A program made the translations under genes and the position numbers. The notes under the pieces were generated by a model that worked only from the letters and a program-made list of their open reading frames with translations, was not told where the DNA came from and ran no database searches. Shown piece after piece: positions 35,806 to 45,200 of a stretch of DNA of 53,531 nucleotides; within the stretch, counting starts at the first letter, position 1, and the number at the start of each line of letters is the position of its first letter. Source of the DNA: CAYSUS01 sp964434165 (lineage in GTDB: Bacteria; Planctomycetota; Planctomycetia; Pirellulales; Thermoguttaceae); the NCBI GenBank assembly GCA_964434165.1, contig CAYSUS010000051.1, forward strand, positions 1 through 53,531, written 5' to 3'.

Positions 35806-37869
35806 TCAGCGGATGAAGATCGGCTCGCGGCTCCCCTCGCGCACCAGCCGCTCGTGGTTCTCGATCAGGTAGTCGATCGCCTTGCAGAAGTACTGGGCGC
35901 TCCCGTCCTCGTAAAGGCAGGCCTTCAGGTCCGTGGCGAGCAGGCGCTGGCGGAGGTCCTCGCGGTAGTCGTCGTCATCGACCAGGCGCACGGCCTTCTC
36001 GATGTACTCCCCCTCGCTCGTGGCGATCAGCTCGTCGAGCCCCACGCGCCGCAGGATGGCCGAGCTGGCCCGGTTGTAGTACCGGTCCCCTTCGTGCGTG
36101 ATGATGGGGTTGCCCAGGTGGAGCGCATCGACGACCGTGTTGTAGCCGCCGAACGGATAGGAGTCGAGAGACAAATGGCCCTGCTCGAGCGACTCCATGT
36201 ACTCCGTGTAGCGGCGCCCGGAAAACACGGTCGCCGCGCTGCCCAGGATCTCACCGACCTCTCGAAGCAGGACCGTAATCGCGCAGTACCGATTTGCGGC
36301 TCCACCGGGAAAGAAGTGGAACGCGACCGGCCGGCGCGATCGCTGCTGGATCGCCTTCAGCCGGAGCATCATCGGGTAGTTGATCTTCGCCACTCCCCAG
36401 GCGATGTTGATCACGACCCGATCGGTGTCCGGCCGCACATGCCGCGGGGTGTAGTCGGGGTACACGGGCACGGCCCCCAGCCCCGGGATCAGCACCAGCC
36501 GCTCCGTGTAGAAGTGCTTGGCCTGCTCCGCCAGCTCCACCTCCGCGCCCCCGATGAAGAAGTCGATCAGGCTGCCGCCGGTCGTCGTCGGGTGGCCATA
36601 ACCGACCGCCTGGATCGGCGCGATCCGCATGTTTGACAGCCAGATGGACTCGGTGGTCATCCCCACGTCGGGGTAGAAGGCCAGCTGGAAATCCGTTTCC
36701 CGGAGGTCCTTGCAGTCGAGCGTGCGATCGTGATGCACCACCGATCGGACGTCGTTGAACCCGTCGGTGTCGGACGGCTCGTCATGAGTGCCCAGTTCGA
36801 CGAGGGTGGTGTGGTACTTATCCTGGAGCGTCTTAACCAGGGGCGAGATGCTGCGATGCACGGCCGTGCCGCGCCACCACTTGCCGGAGACGATCGCGAT
36901 TCGATCGCGCTTCGGAGTCAGCCGCGGCGTCTTCTTGCCGATCTGGCGGCGGATGTCGGCGTTGAACTTCAGCTTCAGGCTTCGTGCCAGGTCGTCGTCC
37001 ACGTAGGTCGCCCCGAAGAGGATCCCGCCGATCCGGTGATCGGGCACCTTCAGTCGCTCGTCCTGGTAAGCCAAATGCCGCTTCTTGTTCCTCCAGGCCC
37101 GCTCCGAAATCGAGCTCTGCGAGCCCAGGGCGTACGTGGCGTACCAGCGGGACGCCACCTCAGGGTCGGCGTCGAAGAACTGCTTCGGATCGATGTACTG
37201 CTCGTTCAACGACGAGTACAGGAAGACCACTTTGCCGAAGTTCCGGCCCTGCCGGGATAGGATCGCCAGTTGCGGGTCCGTCGTTCGGAAGTCGGACAGG
37301 GCCACGAGATTGCCGATGACGTGATGCGCGGATAAGAGCATCCCCGTCTGGTCCCTGCTGACCACCACGTCGGGGCGCGTCAGCAAGTAGAGGAACGTCT
37401 CCACGAACACGTTGATCAAGTGCTTGACCTCGGGGGTGAGCTCGGCGATCGTCGAAGTCACGCAGGCTTGAAGCGTCTGAAAGCACAAGTCAATCGCCTT
37501 GTCGTGCTCGCCCGCCAGATAGCAGCGAAGTACCTCCCTGGGCTCGAACGCGGCGAGCGCCTCGATCGCCTTCGTGGGGTCCTTGTCGATCACCGCGGAG
37601 GTGGGCCGATGGGGATCCGCCGATACCTTTTTCGCAGTCCCGGAGGAGCCGGGCGGTGCGCTGGGCTTGGCCGGAAAGGTGCTTGGATCCATGGGGGGGC
37701 AAGGTCGCTTGCCCCGGGCGAGGACGCTGGGTGGCATCGAGGGGCGGAGCAGGTCCGCCAGGTCCGGCCGCGATGGCCCAACAGCGGGGGTAGGCTCCGA
37801 GGGCCCCCCCGCCCGCCGCTTGTCGCGTTTCGAAATCCTGCCCCGCGTCCTGCCACCCTTTCGCGCCAT
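35806..37869 (-). CDS. GT41-like (OGT/HMW1C-type) glycosyltransferase, probable flagellin glycosyltransferase
   Basis: A 687-residue cytoplasmic glycosyltransferase. Residues 1-95 are basic and Pro-rich, with no TPR array visible. A helical region (about 95-330) follows, then a GT-B catalytic part like the C-terminus of O-GlcNAc transferase: RIAIVSGKWWRGTAVHRSI, DVGMTTESIWLSNMRIAPIQ, VGYGHPTTTGGSLIDFFI, LIPGLGAVPVYP, FHFFPGGAANRY, LSLDSYPFGGYNTVVDALHL, NPIITHEGDRYYNRASSAIL and RRVGLDELIATSEGEYIEKA. These enzymes transfer a sugar from UDP- or similar donors to Ser/Thr or Asn of proteins. GGAGG lies 7 bases before the ATG. It stands directly downstream of fliC in the same direction, separated by the fliC terminator, which points to flagellin as acceptor by inference. 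Confidence 0.8.
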   Translation of the reverse strand: MARKGGRTRGRISKRDKRRAGGPSEPTPAVGPSRPDLADLLRPSMPPSVLARGKRPCPPMDPSTFPAKPSAPPGSSGTAKKVSADPHRPTSAVIDKDPTKAIEALAAFEPREVLRCYLAGEHDKAIDLCFQTLQACVTSTIAELTPEVKHLINVFVETFLYLLTRPDVVVSRDQTGMLLSAHHVIGNLVALSDFRTTDPQLAILSRQGRNFGKVVFLYSSLNEQYIDPKQFFDADPEVASRWYATYALGSQSSISERAWRNKKRHLAYQDERLKVPDHRIGGILFGATYVDDDLARSLKLKFNADIRRQIGKKTPRLTPKRDRIAIVSGKWWRGTAVHRSISPLVKTLQDKYHTTLVELGTHDEPSDTDGFNDVRSVVHHDRTLDCKDLRETDFQLAFYPDVGMTTESIWLSNMRIAPIQAVGYGHPTTTGGSLIDFFIGGAEVELAEQAKHFYTERLVLIPGLGAVPVYPDYTPRHVRPDTDRVVINIAWGVAKINYPMMLRLKAIQQRSRRPVAFHFFPGGAANRYCAITVLLREVGEILGSAATVFSGRRYTEYMESLEQGHLSLDSYPFGGYNTVVDALHLGNPIITHEGDRYYNRASSAILRRVGLDELIATSEGEYIEKAVRLVDDDDYREDLRQRLLATDLKACLYEDGSAQYFCKAIDYLIENHERLVREGSREPIFIR

Positions 37870-38143
37870 CGCCGCCTCCTCTCAGACGAAGCCCCTGTTT
37901 GGCCGCATTATCTGTGCATTCGGCAAATCCATCCCAGGTCTTGCGGGGGATTCTCTGAGAGCATGAAACGGCGGTCTCCGTTGGCGCCTCCGCCAGCAGG
38001 GCCGACACCCCAGCAAGGGCCGCTCAAGCCAACACCCCCTCAAACAGGGTGATTAAACACGCAGCTGACAAGCGGCCTTGTCGCCCCCCGCGCGAGCTGC
38101 GCAAACGAAGCCGCTTTCGGGCCGAGGGGGCCAGCCATGAAAG

Positions 38144-38176
38144 AAACCCGCCCCGGCTGCGACGCCGGGGCGGGTT
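38144..38176 (-). terminator. rho-independent terminator of fliC
   Basis: Read on the minus strand, AACCCGCCCCGGC pairs with GCCGGGGCGGGTT (13 base pairs) around the loop GTCGCA, followed by TCTTTC. It lies 33 bases after the fliC stop codon. The remainder of 37870-38209 up to the glycosyltransferase gene shows nothing else I can support. Confidence 0.85.
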
Positions 38177-38209
38177 GGTGGTTTCGAGCGCGGATTCGGC
38201 CGGGACCGC

Positions 38210-40942
38210 TTATTGCAGCAGGGCCAGCACGTTCCGCGGATTCTGGTTGGCGATCGACAGGACCGTGGTGCCCGACTGGACCAGCACCTGGGCCCGGGTG
38301 AGGGCGGCCGTCTCGACCGCGAAGTCCGCGTCGCGGATCTGGCTCTCGGCCTGCACCATGTTCTCCATGGTGTCTTCCATGGTCTTGATGTTCGTGTCCA
38401 GGGTCAGCCCCTGAAGGGCACCCAACCGGCCGCGGAGGTCGGTGACCACGTTGATGGCGTCGCCCACGATCTTGGCCGCCAGGTTCGCGTCGGCGCTCAG
38501 TTCGGCGGTGCCGCCGGTCTGGAGCTGGTACATCTTCCCGTTCACGCCGCCCAGCCGGGCGGTGTTCAGGCTCTGGATGCCCACGCGGATCTGCTGGTTG
38601 GTGACCACGTCGGGACCGAGTTGGAACTGCGCCCCGCCGCCGGTGATGTTGAACTTGAAGTCGTCCGTGGTCTCGGCGGTCAGGTCGATCGTCATGTCGA
38701 GCATCGACGTGTTGATCCAGATCCGGTTGCCGTCGGCCGTGGCCTGCACGCCGTTGATCTTGGCGTCGGCGTCGGTCCCCTCCTGACGGAAGGCGCTGAC
38801 GCTCCGCTCCACCAGGCCGCTGCCACCCTCCTCGATGATCGACAGATCGACGAAGGCGTCGCTGCCGTAGGTGGTGGACTTGATCGTGATCAGGTCGCGG
38901 TTCTGAGTGGCCTCCACGCCGATCGCGTCGGCCACCAGGCTGATGGCCGAGGCCACCTGGTTGGAGGTCGTCCCCTGGTTGAAGGTGAACACCTCCATGC
39001 CTTCGGTGCCGGCCACCTCCAGGACCAGGTCGTCCAGCAGCGTGTTGCCGCCGGTCGAGCCGGTGTTGCCCACCGCCGTGGCATCGACGCCCCCGCCGAA
39101 CATGGCCCCGATGCCGTCATCGATGTAGTACGAGGCGAACCCGTCCACGGAGTCGATGGCATCGGCGATGTTCTCGAGCGTGGTCTCGTCGTCCTTGTCG
39201 TAGCCGACGACAATGGTGAACGTGTTGGTATCCTGATCGTACTTGGCCACCGGCTGAGTCAGGGACTGGCCCTGCGTGGCCTCGAACACGACCTGCATGT
39301 TGTTGAAGTTCGCCCCGGGCTCGATCGACTCGACGGTCAGCGTGTCGGTCCCGGTGCGAACGCTGGTTTGCGTCGTGCTCTGCTTGAACGAATCGTCGCC
39401 GTTCTCGCCGCTTACCAGAATGGCGTCCCAGGCTCCGGTGGCGTCGATCGCCGCGATCACTTGATTGACCGTGGACGCCGTACCCACCGCGCCGTCCTTG
39501 TAGTGGACGATAAGGGACTTGGCCGATTCGTCCCATTCCACCGTTTCCGACCCCGCCGCGGAGGCGTCCCCGACGAACTCGACGTCAACCTGGTCGAATT
39601 TCGCCCCCAGTTCCGTGGCCTTGATGTAGATGTCCTGGTTGCCGGCGTCCCCGATGATGGTCTTCTTCACCGCGGCGGCGAAGTCGATCGTGGCCTGGGC
39701 CCGGGTGGCGGCCGAGAAAGCGCTCTTGAGGTAGCCCGTGGCACCCGTACTGGCCTTGGCACGGGTGTCGGTATCGTAGCTGCCAAAGGTCAGGGCGTTG
39801 TTGTCGGTCGAATCGGCGCTGAATTCGGCGAGGCCGTTGATCGCCGTGGCGATGTCCCCGAGGTCGGCGGAACCGTTGGCGACCTCGTTGCCGGCGTTGG
39901 ACGCAACCTTGACCGTAATCTCCTTGGCGTTCGAGTCGTAGAACGCCTGGGCCGCCGTGACCGCGGTGTCCAGGCTGGTGTCCGCCTCGACCTTGACCTT
40001 CACGTCGTTGAAGTCGATGCCCCGTTCGGCAGCGGTGACCGTCACGTAGGCCTGGGAGAAGTTCGCGGCCGTGATGTCGTTCGTCGCGCCGTCGGCGTCC
40101 GAATAGGCGGTGAACAGGCCGGTGGCCGTAATCGCCGTGACGATGTCGGCAACGGTGTTCGTGTTGTTGTCGTACTCGATCGTCAGCGTCTTCTCGCCCG
40201 TGTCGTACTCGACGTCGATGGCGCCCGCGCTGCCGTCCAGGACGACTGTGACGTCGGCGAACTCCTCCGAGAGCGAGTCCGCCTGGATGTAGAGGTTGCC
40301 GTTGTTGCCCGCCGCGGTGACGGCCATTTTCGTGCGCGCCGCGAAGTACAACTCGGCCGTGGCATTCGCCTCGCCGGACGACGTAGTGATCTGGGCCTTG
40401 GTGGCGGCCGTATCCACCTCGACGGCCACGTCCATCTGCCCGACCGCGCCCAGGTTGGCCTGGTCGATCTTCAGGTTCTGGATCTGCGGGATGGTGTCCG
40501 CGTCGGTGATGAAGTCCAGGCTTCCGTCCAGGACGCGACGGCCCTGGAACTTGGTCACCTGGGCGATCCGGTTGATGGCCTCCAGGGCCGAATCGACCTG
40601 CAACTGGTTGGCCGAGATCTGCTCGTCGTTCATCACCGCCGTGTTGGCCGCCTCGGTCACCAGGGCCCGGATGTCGTGCAGCAGGCTCCCGATGGACCCC
40701 AACGCACTGTCGGTCGTGGCGATCATCTGGTTGCCGCGCTGCGAGTTGCTGATGGCCTTCTCCACGGCCACGATGTTGTTGTGCAGAATCTCCGCGGCGA
40801 TCATCCCGGCCGGGTCGTCCTTGCCCGTGTTGATCCGCAAACCAGTGCTCAGCCGGGTCAGCGCCTTCTGCAACGACTGCGTGTTGCGCGACAACGTCTT
40901 TTGGGCGTTGAGCGAGCTCGTGTTCGTGTTGATACGGGTCAT
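38210..40942 (-). CDS. fliC: flagellin with enlarged repeat-bearing variable region
   Basis: The 910-residue flagellin builds the filament. The conserved N-terminal D0/D1 part (TRINTNTSSLNAQKTLSRNT; LSTGLRINTGKDDPAGM at 31-47; SQRGNQMIATTDSALGSI at 67-84) and the C-terminal part (MENMVQAESQIRDADFAVET and the end SGTTVLSIANQNPRNVLALLQ in pieces) are standard. The central region is expanded, with about four copies of a module at residues 213-285, 297-378, 434-510 and 531-606 (DIYIKATELGAKFDQVDVEF, then W/Y-D-x-x-x-K-x-L-x-V, then a VIAAI helix). The same module occurs in FlgL. ATG 40942 is preferred over GTG 40951 because GGAGGGG lies 8 bases upstream. Own promoter and terminator; csrA and fliW upstream. 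Confidence 0.95.
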   Translation of the reverse strand: MTRINTNTSSLNAQKTLSRNTQSLQKALTRLSTGLRINTGKDDPAGMIAAEILHNNIVAVEKAISNSQRGNQMIATTDSALGSIGSLLHDIRALVTEAANTAVMNDEQISANQLQVDSALEAINRIAQVTKFQGRRVLDGSLDFITDADTIPQIQNLKIDQANLGAVGQMDVAVEVDTAATKAQITTSSGEANATAELYFAARTKMAVTAAGNNGNLYIQADSLSEEFADVTVVLDGSAGAIDVEYDTGEKTLTIEYDNNTNTVADIVTAITATGLFTAYSDADGATNDITAANFSQAYVTVTAAERGIDFNDVKVKVEADTSLDTAVTAAQAFYDSNAKEITVKVASNAGNEVANGSADLGDIATAINGLAEFSADSTDNNALTFGSYDTDTRAKASTGATGYLKSAFSAATRAQATIDFAAAVKKTIIGDAGNQDIYIKATELGAKFDQVDVEFVGDASAAGSETVEWDESAKSLIVHYKDGAVGTASTVNQVIAAIDATGAWDAILVSGENGDDSFKQSTTQTSVRTGTDTLTVESIEPGANFNNMQVVFEATQGQSLTQPVAKYDQDTNTFTIVVGYDKDDETTLENIADAIDSVDGFASYYIDDGIGAMFGGGVDATAVGNTGSTGGNTLLDDLVLEVAGTEGMEVFTFNQGTTSNQVASAISLVADAIGVEATQNRDLITIKSTTYGSDAFVDLSIIEEGGSGLVERSVSAFRQEGTDADAKINGVQATADGNRIWINTSMLDMTIDLTAETTDDFKFNITGGGAQFQLGPDVVTNQQIRVGIQSLNTARLGGVNGKMYQLQTGGTAELSADANLAAKIVGDAINVVTDLRGRLGALQGLTLDTNIKTMEDTMENMVQAESQIRDADFAVETAALTRAQVLVQSGTTVLSIANQNPRNVLALLQ

Positions 40943-41135
40943 GCCTGACACCCCTCCAAAAAAGGACTACGTCCAAGCCTGACCGGAGTGCGGGAACAAC
41001 GGATCCGGGCCAGCTTGACTGCTTGCCGCGCTGGGCAAGTGGGTTCAGGCGCGGCTCACAGCAGTGATTCGGGTTTCTCTCCAGGTCAACCGGACGCGCG
41101 GCTTGCAGCCCAAGCACGCCGGTTTGACGCCTCTG
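40943..41135 (-). promoter_or_regulatory. fliC leader with GGA motifs, possible CsrA target
   Basis: The stretch between the predicted fliC start of transcription and its ATG is about 190 bases. On the RNA it contains several GGA motifs: CTGGAGAG (plus 41077-41084), the self-complementary GGATCC (41001-41006), TTGGAC (40971-40976) and TTGGAGGGG, where the last GGA is the Shine-Dalgarno itself (40951-40957). GGA elements, one of them at the ribosome binding site, are what CsrA binds to block flagellin translation in other bacteria, where FliW relieves it. csrA and fliW lie immediately upstream here. The regulation is inferred from this arrangement. Confidence 0.5.
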
Positions 41136-41142
41136 GGAGGAG

Positions 41143-41169
41143 TATCGGACTGGGGGTATGCGGCCTTTA
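41143..41169 (-). promoter_or_regulatory. sigma28 (FliA)-type promoter of fliC
   Basis: On the minus strand TAAA (plus 41166-41169) is followed after 17 bases by CCGATA (41143-41148), in the context CTAAAGG...GTCCGATACT. This matches the flagellar sigma28 consensus TAAA-N15-GCCGATAA with one extra spacer base. It lies about 200 bases upstream of the fliC ATG and downstream of the csrA terminator, so fliC has its own transcript. Confidence 0.7.
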
Positions 41170-41249
41170 GGTAATTTGGGTTCTCTTCACCCCATTCGCG
41201 ACTGCGCTCCTCTGCTTCCTTCTCGGCATCCGCACTTCTCCTCAAACGC

Positions 41250-41289
41250 AAAAAGGCCCTGCAAACCGTACAAGCCAGTTCGCAGGGCC
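41250..41289 (-). terminator. rho-independent terminator after csrA
   Basis: On the minus strand GGCCCTGCGAAC pairs with GTTTGCAGGGCC (12 pairs including one G-U) around the loop TGGCTTGTACG, followed by TTTTT. It ends 35 bases beyond the csrA stop and closes the flgF-to-csrA gene string before the fliC promoter. Confidence 0.88.
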
Positions 41290-41323
41290 CGCATAATCGG
41301 AATATCTTGAATAGTCGCTCCGC

Positions 41324-41575
41324 CTACCCGTTCGCCGCACCACCTGGATGAGTCGAGCCTCCCCCACCCAGTTCGCGGGTGTCCTTGGGGTCCAGTTGGC
41401 TGGCCCGCAAATTCTCGCGCTGGATCGCTTCGTACACCTCGCGGCGATGCACCGGGATCTCGCTGGGGGCTTCAATTCCCAGCCGGACCTTGTCGCCCCG
41501 GATATCGACGATCGTGATCACGATATCGTCGCCGATGATGATGCTCTCGTCGCGTTGTCGGGACAGGACAAGCAT
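41324..41575 (-). CDS. csrA: carbon storage regulator CsrA
   Basis: CsrA is a small dimeric RNA-binding protein that represses translation by covering GGA motifs at ribosome binding sites. The 83-residue product has the full core: LVLSRQRDESIIIGDDIVIT (2-21), IRGDKVRLGIEAPSEIPVHR (25-44) with the RNA-contacting Leu4 and Arg44 region, and REVYEAIQREN (44-54). A hydrophilic tail of about 20 residues after the helix (ASQLDPKDTRELGGGG...) makes it longer than the 61-residue Escherichia coli protein and close to Gram-positive forms. AAGGAG lies 8 bases upstream of ATG 41575. Its place after fliW and before fliC is the classical FliW-CsrA-flagellin switch. Confidence 0.95.
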   Translation of the reverse strand: MLVLSRQRDESIIIGDDIVITIVDIRGDKVRLGIEAPSEIPVHRREVYEAIQRENLRASQLDPKDTRELGGGGSTHPGGAANG

Positions 41576-41762
41576 CGAAGACTCCTTCCGTCGTGGGTTC
41601 GAGCCGGGTCGGGCTGGGTCGCTGGCCGCTCGTGCCGCGCGGCCGCCGACCGGGTTCGCCCCAGATCTTCAGCCCTCTCGACCCAACTCCGGCCACGGCC
41701 GCTTCTCCGGGATCGAAAGGGGGGACTGGCTTTGCTCTTTGGTTTCCTTTGGGAATTTCTTG

Positions 41763-42203
41763 CTAGGCCGTTCTTCGAACTTCCTGCTCGGCGCTCGCCA
41801 CGACGTACTGAAGCGGCTGGTCGCCATTGGTCACCACCTGGCGCCCCACGCGCCGCTGGAGGTTGAGCACCAGCGGGGCCTTCAGGTTCAACGTGATCGA
41901 TGGCCCCGCCCGGCCCAGCACAACCAGCACTTCCACCTCTTCCAGCCCTTCCAGTTGCAAGGGCTCCAGCTCGCGACGGGCAACCCGCATCTGGTAGGAC
42001 GGGACGAACCGTCGCGGGTTGACCACGCCCAACGCGATCTCGGGGCTATCGACGCTCTGAAGCCAGGCCAGGGCCTCGTTCTGGAGGTCGGCCAGGAGCA
42101 CCCAATCGCGGCAGCCCGGCAGACCGAGGACCCCCTCGGGGAAGCGCAGCAAGTCGTCGCTCTCGATCCGCACGGGACCGAAGCGCGTAGTGTCGATGAT
42201 CAT
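41763..42203 (-). CDS. fliW: flagellar assembly factor FliW
   Basis: FliW binds flagellin and also CsrA, lifting CsrA repression of flagellin translation when flagellin is being exported. The 146-residue product is of normal length and carries the family pattern: TTRFGPVRIESDDLLRFPEG (5-24), VLGLPGCRDWVLLAD (25-39), ALAWLQSVDSPEIALGVVNP (49-68) and the late strand ITLNLKAPLVLNLQRRVGRQVV. It lies between flgL (86 bases upstream) and csrA (187 bases downstream). The 187-base gap before csrA has no gene; a GGTTCGAGCC there resembles a tRNA T-loop but no tRNA can be folded around it. Confidence 0.93.
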   Translation of the reverse strand: MIIDTTRFGPVRIESDDLLRFPEGVLGLPGCRDWVLLADLQNEALAWLQSVDSPEIALGVVNPRRFVPSYQMRVARRELEPLQLEGLEEVEVLVVLGRAGPSITLNLKAPLVLNLQRRVGRQVVTNGDQPLQYVVASAEQEVRRTA

Positions 42204-42289
42204 TGCGGCGACCTACCTTGCCAAACGAAGAACGGTAGCGCACACAATCTGTATCGGACTGGAGAATTTCGGGCGGCCAGTAAAAAAGG

Positions 42290-45200
42290 CTACAGATAGT
42301 CAAGCAGAGACATCTGGAAAATCTCTGCGGTCGCCTTGAGAGAGGCCTCGAAGGCCATCTGGCGCGCCGTGAGCGTGGAGACGACTTCCACGAAATCCGC
42401 GTCGTACTCCAGGGAAAGGCTCTGCTGCAGCTCGACGTTCTCGTCGTCCAGCCGCCGGTTGAGGATGTCGAGCCCATGCTGTCGGGCTCCGAGCTCGGCC
42501 CGGCTGAAGTTCAGGTCGATCACCCGCGAATCAAGCATCTCGATCGACCGCTCGACCTCCCACGCGTCGTTGTTGTTCAACCCGTGGTGCAGGCGCAACA
42601 GCGCCGTGAACAGGCCCTCGGTCTCCTGAAGATTGACGTCGGTTCCGGTCAGCAGGTCGGGCTCGCCGCCGGCCATGGTGGCGGTCGCCACGTCCACGGC
42701 CCCGGTGCCGTTGTTCGGGCCGCCGCTGGTGTCCAGTTGCACGTCGAACAGCTCATAGGCGACGGGGTCGGCCGGCGGCTGCGTGTTGAACAGCGTGATC
42801 ACCTCGTTGGCCGTGGTCACGGTGGGATCGATCCAGAAGGTGAGGACCTCCGTGCCCGGGTTGTAGGCGTAGGTGGGGAAGCCGGGCCCCGGGGCGGCCA
42901 TGTCCTCGAAGCGGACCTCCACGTCGTTGAGCGTATCGCCCACCCCGCGTGCGCTGACGACCAGGGCGCTGTTGGGCACGCCGAAATCGAGCGCGGCCGA
43001 GGCGATCGCGCCGCCTTGCGTGGTCGTGGACGACTCGGCCCCCTCGGGGATCAGCCCCAGGTCGATGGCCGCCCGGCTAAGAACGGTCCGGGTGACGGTC
43101 AGCGTGCCGGACCCCGGATTGTTGTCCACCAGCTCGATGCCGTTGCCGTAGGTGGCCAGGCGCGCGACGAGCGGCGTGCCGGTCGCGTTGTTGACGGGGT
43201 TGTTGTTGATCAGCTCGATCACCTTGCCGATGGTGTCCGCCGTGTCGATGTCGATCTCGAAGGTGACCCCGTCGTTCCGCGTGATCGTGAAGTCCGCGCC
43301 GTCCACGGCGCCGCCGTCGGTCTGGACGGGCGGGATCTGCGTGCCGCCCGCCGTGAGGATCGGCCCCTGCACGGCGACCGTCCCCGAACCGCTGGAGCCG
43401 TCGGCCGGATCGACCGACAGCACGAAGTCGGCGTTGGCGTCCGCATCGGCCAGGACCCAGTTGATCAGATCCTGGGCGGTGGTCACGCCGGGATTGATCG
43501 TGAAGACCATGGTCTGGGCGCCCCGATCGTAGGTCAGACCGACCGGCCCGCCCGCCTGGATGGTTGCGCTGAAGTTGTTCCAGTCCGGCCCGACCTCGCG
43601 GGCCTTGAGGACCAGATCGTTGTCGGGGCCGGGCGAAGTTAAGGCGGCGGTCGCCACGGTGCTGGCGTCGACGACGCCCTCGCCGGTGTTCGGGTCGCCG
43701 TCGGACTCGGCGAGCTGCATCTCGAAATCGTCCTTGGCCCCCGGCGTGGTCCAGAAAAGGCTCATCACCTCCTTGGCCGTGGTCACGCCCGGGTTGACCT
43801 TGAAGACGATGGTCTTGGCGACCGGATCGTAGGTCATCGTCTCGGCGCCCGCGGGCACCTGCTCCTCGAAGCTCACGGAGAAGTTGTCCCATTCGGCGCC
43901 GTTGTTCAGGGCACGGATGACCAGATCGTTGTTGGTGCCGGCCGATTCGATGGTGACCGAGGCCAGCGTGCCCGTCCCCTCGTAGTCGTGGACGCCGCGT
44001 CCGAAGTCGAGGTCCTCCAGCAGCGTGGCCTCGGTGAAGCTTCGAATGCCGAGCTGGTCGGCCGTGGTGCCGCCGTTCTCGCCGATGGCGAAGTCGGCGC
44101 CGCTGAGGCGGGAGCGGACGTCGATGCCCGTCTTGTCCTCGTTGATCGCGGCCACCAGGCTGGCCTCGGAGGCGTTGAGCACGTTCAACAGGTCCTCGAC
44201 GGTGTACACGCCGTCGGACTTGGCGAAGGTCAGGGTGTGGGTCGTGTCGCCCTGGACGATCTGGACCCCGGAGCTCTGATCGAACTCCTCGCCGCTGCCG
44301 AAACGGAGCTGTCCGGCGGCCGTCACGTCCACCAGGCCCATTCCGCCGTCCTTGTCGTCCAGCGGGTCCATGCGGGCGTGGAACGGCGAGGTGACCGGGT
44401 CGTAGATCGCCTCGATCGCCGCGATGACGTCGTCGGCGCGGGTGAATCCAGTACAGATGTTCACGCTCAGCGTGGTCGTCCCCGGATCGTACGCGGCCAC
44501 TTCCAGGCCGCGGTCGATGACCGTCCCGTCGTCGAACAGGTTGACGTTCACGACGTTGTAACCGGGGCCGCGGCGGTCGGCCTCGACGATGAAGTCGTTG
44601 TCGTCGCCGGCCGAGCGGAGGACCAACCGGGCGCGGGCCCCGAAGCAGTCGTCGAGCCGGGTCGTGCTGCGGAGGATGGGGTCCAGGTCGCGGCCCACCA
44701 GCGGCCCGGTCCCCACGCCGTTTTTTGCCAGGATTCCCAGCTCCGAGGCCGTGGTGCCGCCGCCGACCTCCTTGACCGACAAGGTGCCCGCGTCGAGCGA
44801 GAGCTCCAGGCCGGTCGGCGTGATCTCGACGTAGAGCTGGGTTCCGGTCGGTTGCTCGTCGAGCATCTTGGCGACCACGTCGCCGATGGTCTCGCAGCTG
44901 GTGATGTCGATCACGCTGGCCGCCGTGCCGTTGGAGACCTCGATGCTCCCCGGCTTGACCCCCTCGCCGCTGTTGAGGTCGGCCAGGCGCGTGTCGTAGT
45001 GGAGGATCGGGTCGAGGTCCTCCGTGCCCCGGATCGGCTCGGAGATCGCCCCGAAGACCTCGCTGCCGTCCATGTTGGTATCGAAGAGCAGGTCGATGTC
45101 GGCGTAGCTCTCCAGCCGAGCTTCGTTGCCGAGATAGCGGATGATGTTGTCCTTCATCTGCTCGAAGGGCCGCACCCCCGTAAGCGACCCGGCGAACAGG

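Noticed and set aside
38213..40948. Open frame of about 911 codons on the plus strand opposite fliC
   Set aside because: It mirrors fliC in GC-rich DNA; its translation is rich in Arg, Gly, Val and Asp with no family pattern, whereas fliC is unmistakable.
41590..41615. GGTTCGAGCC resembling a tRNA T-loop between csrA and fliW
   Set aside because: The flanking bases do not pair as a T-stem and no acceptor or anticodon arm can be drawn.
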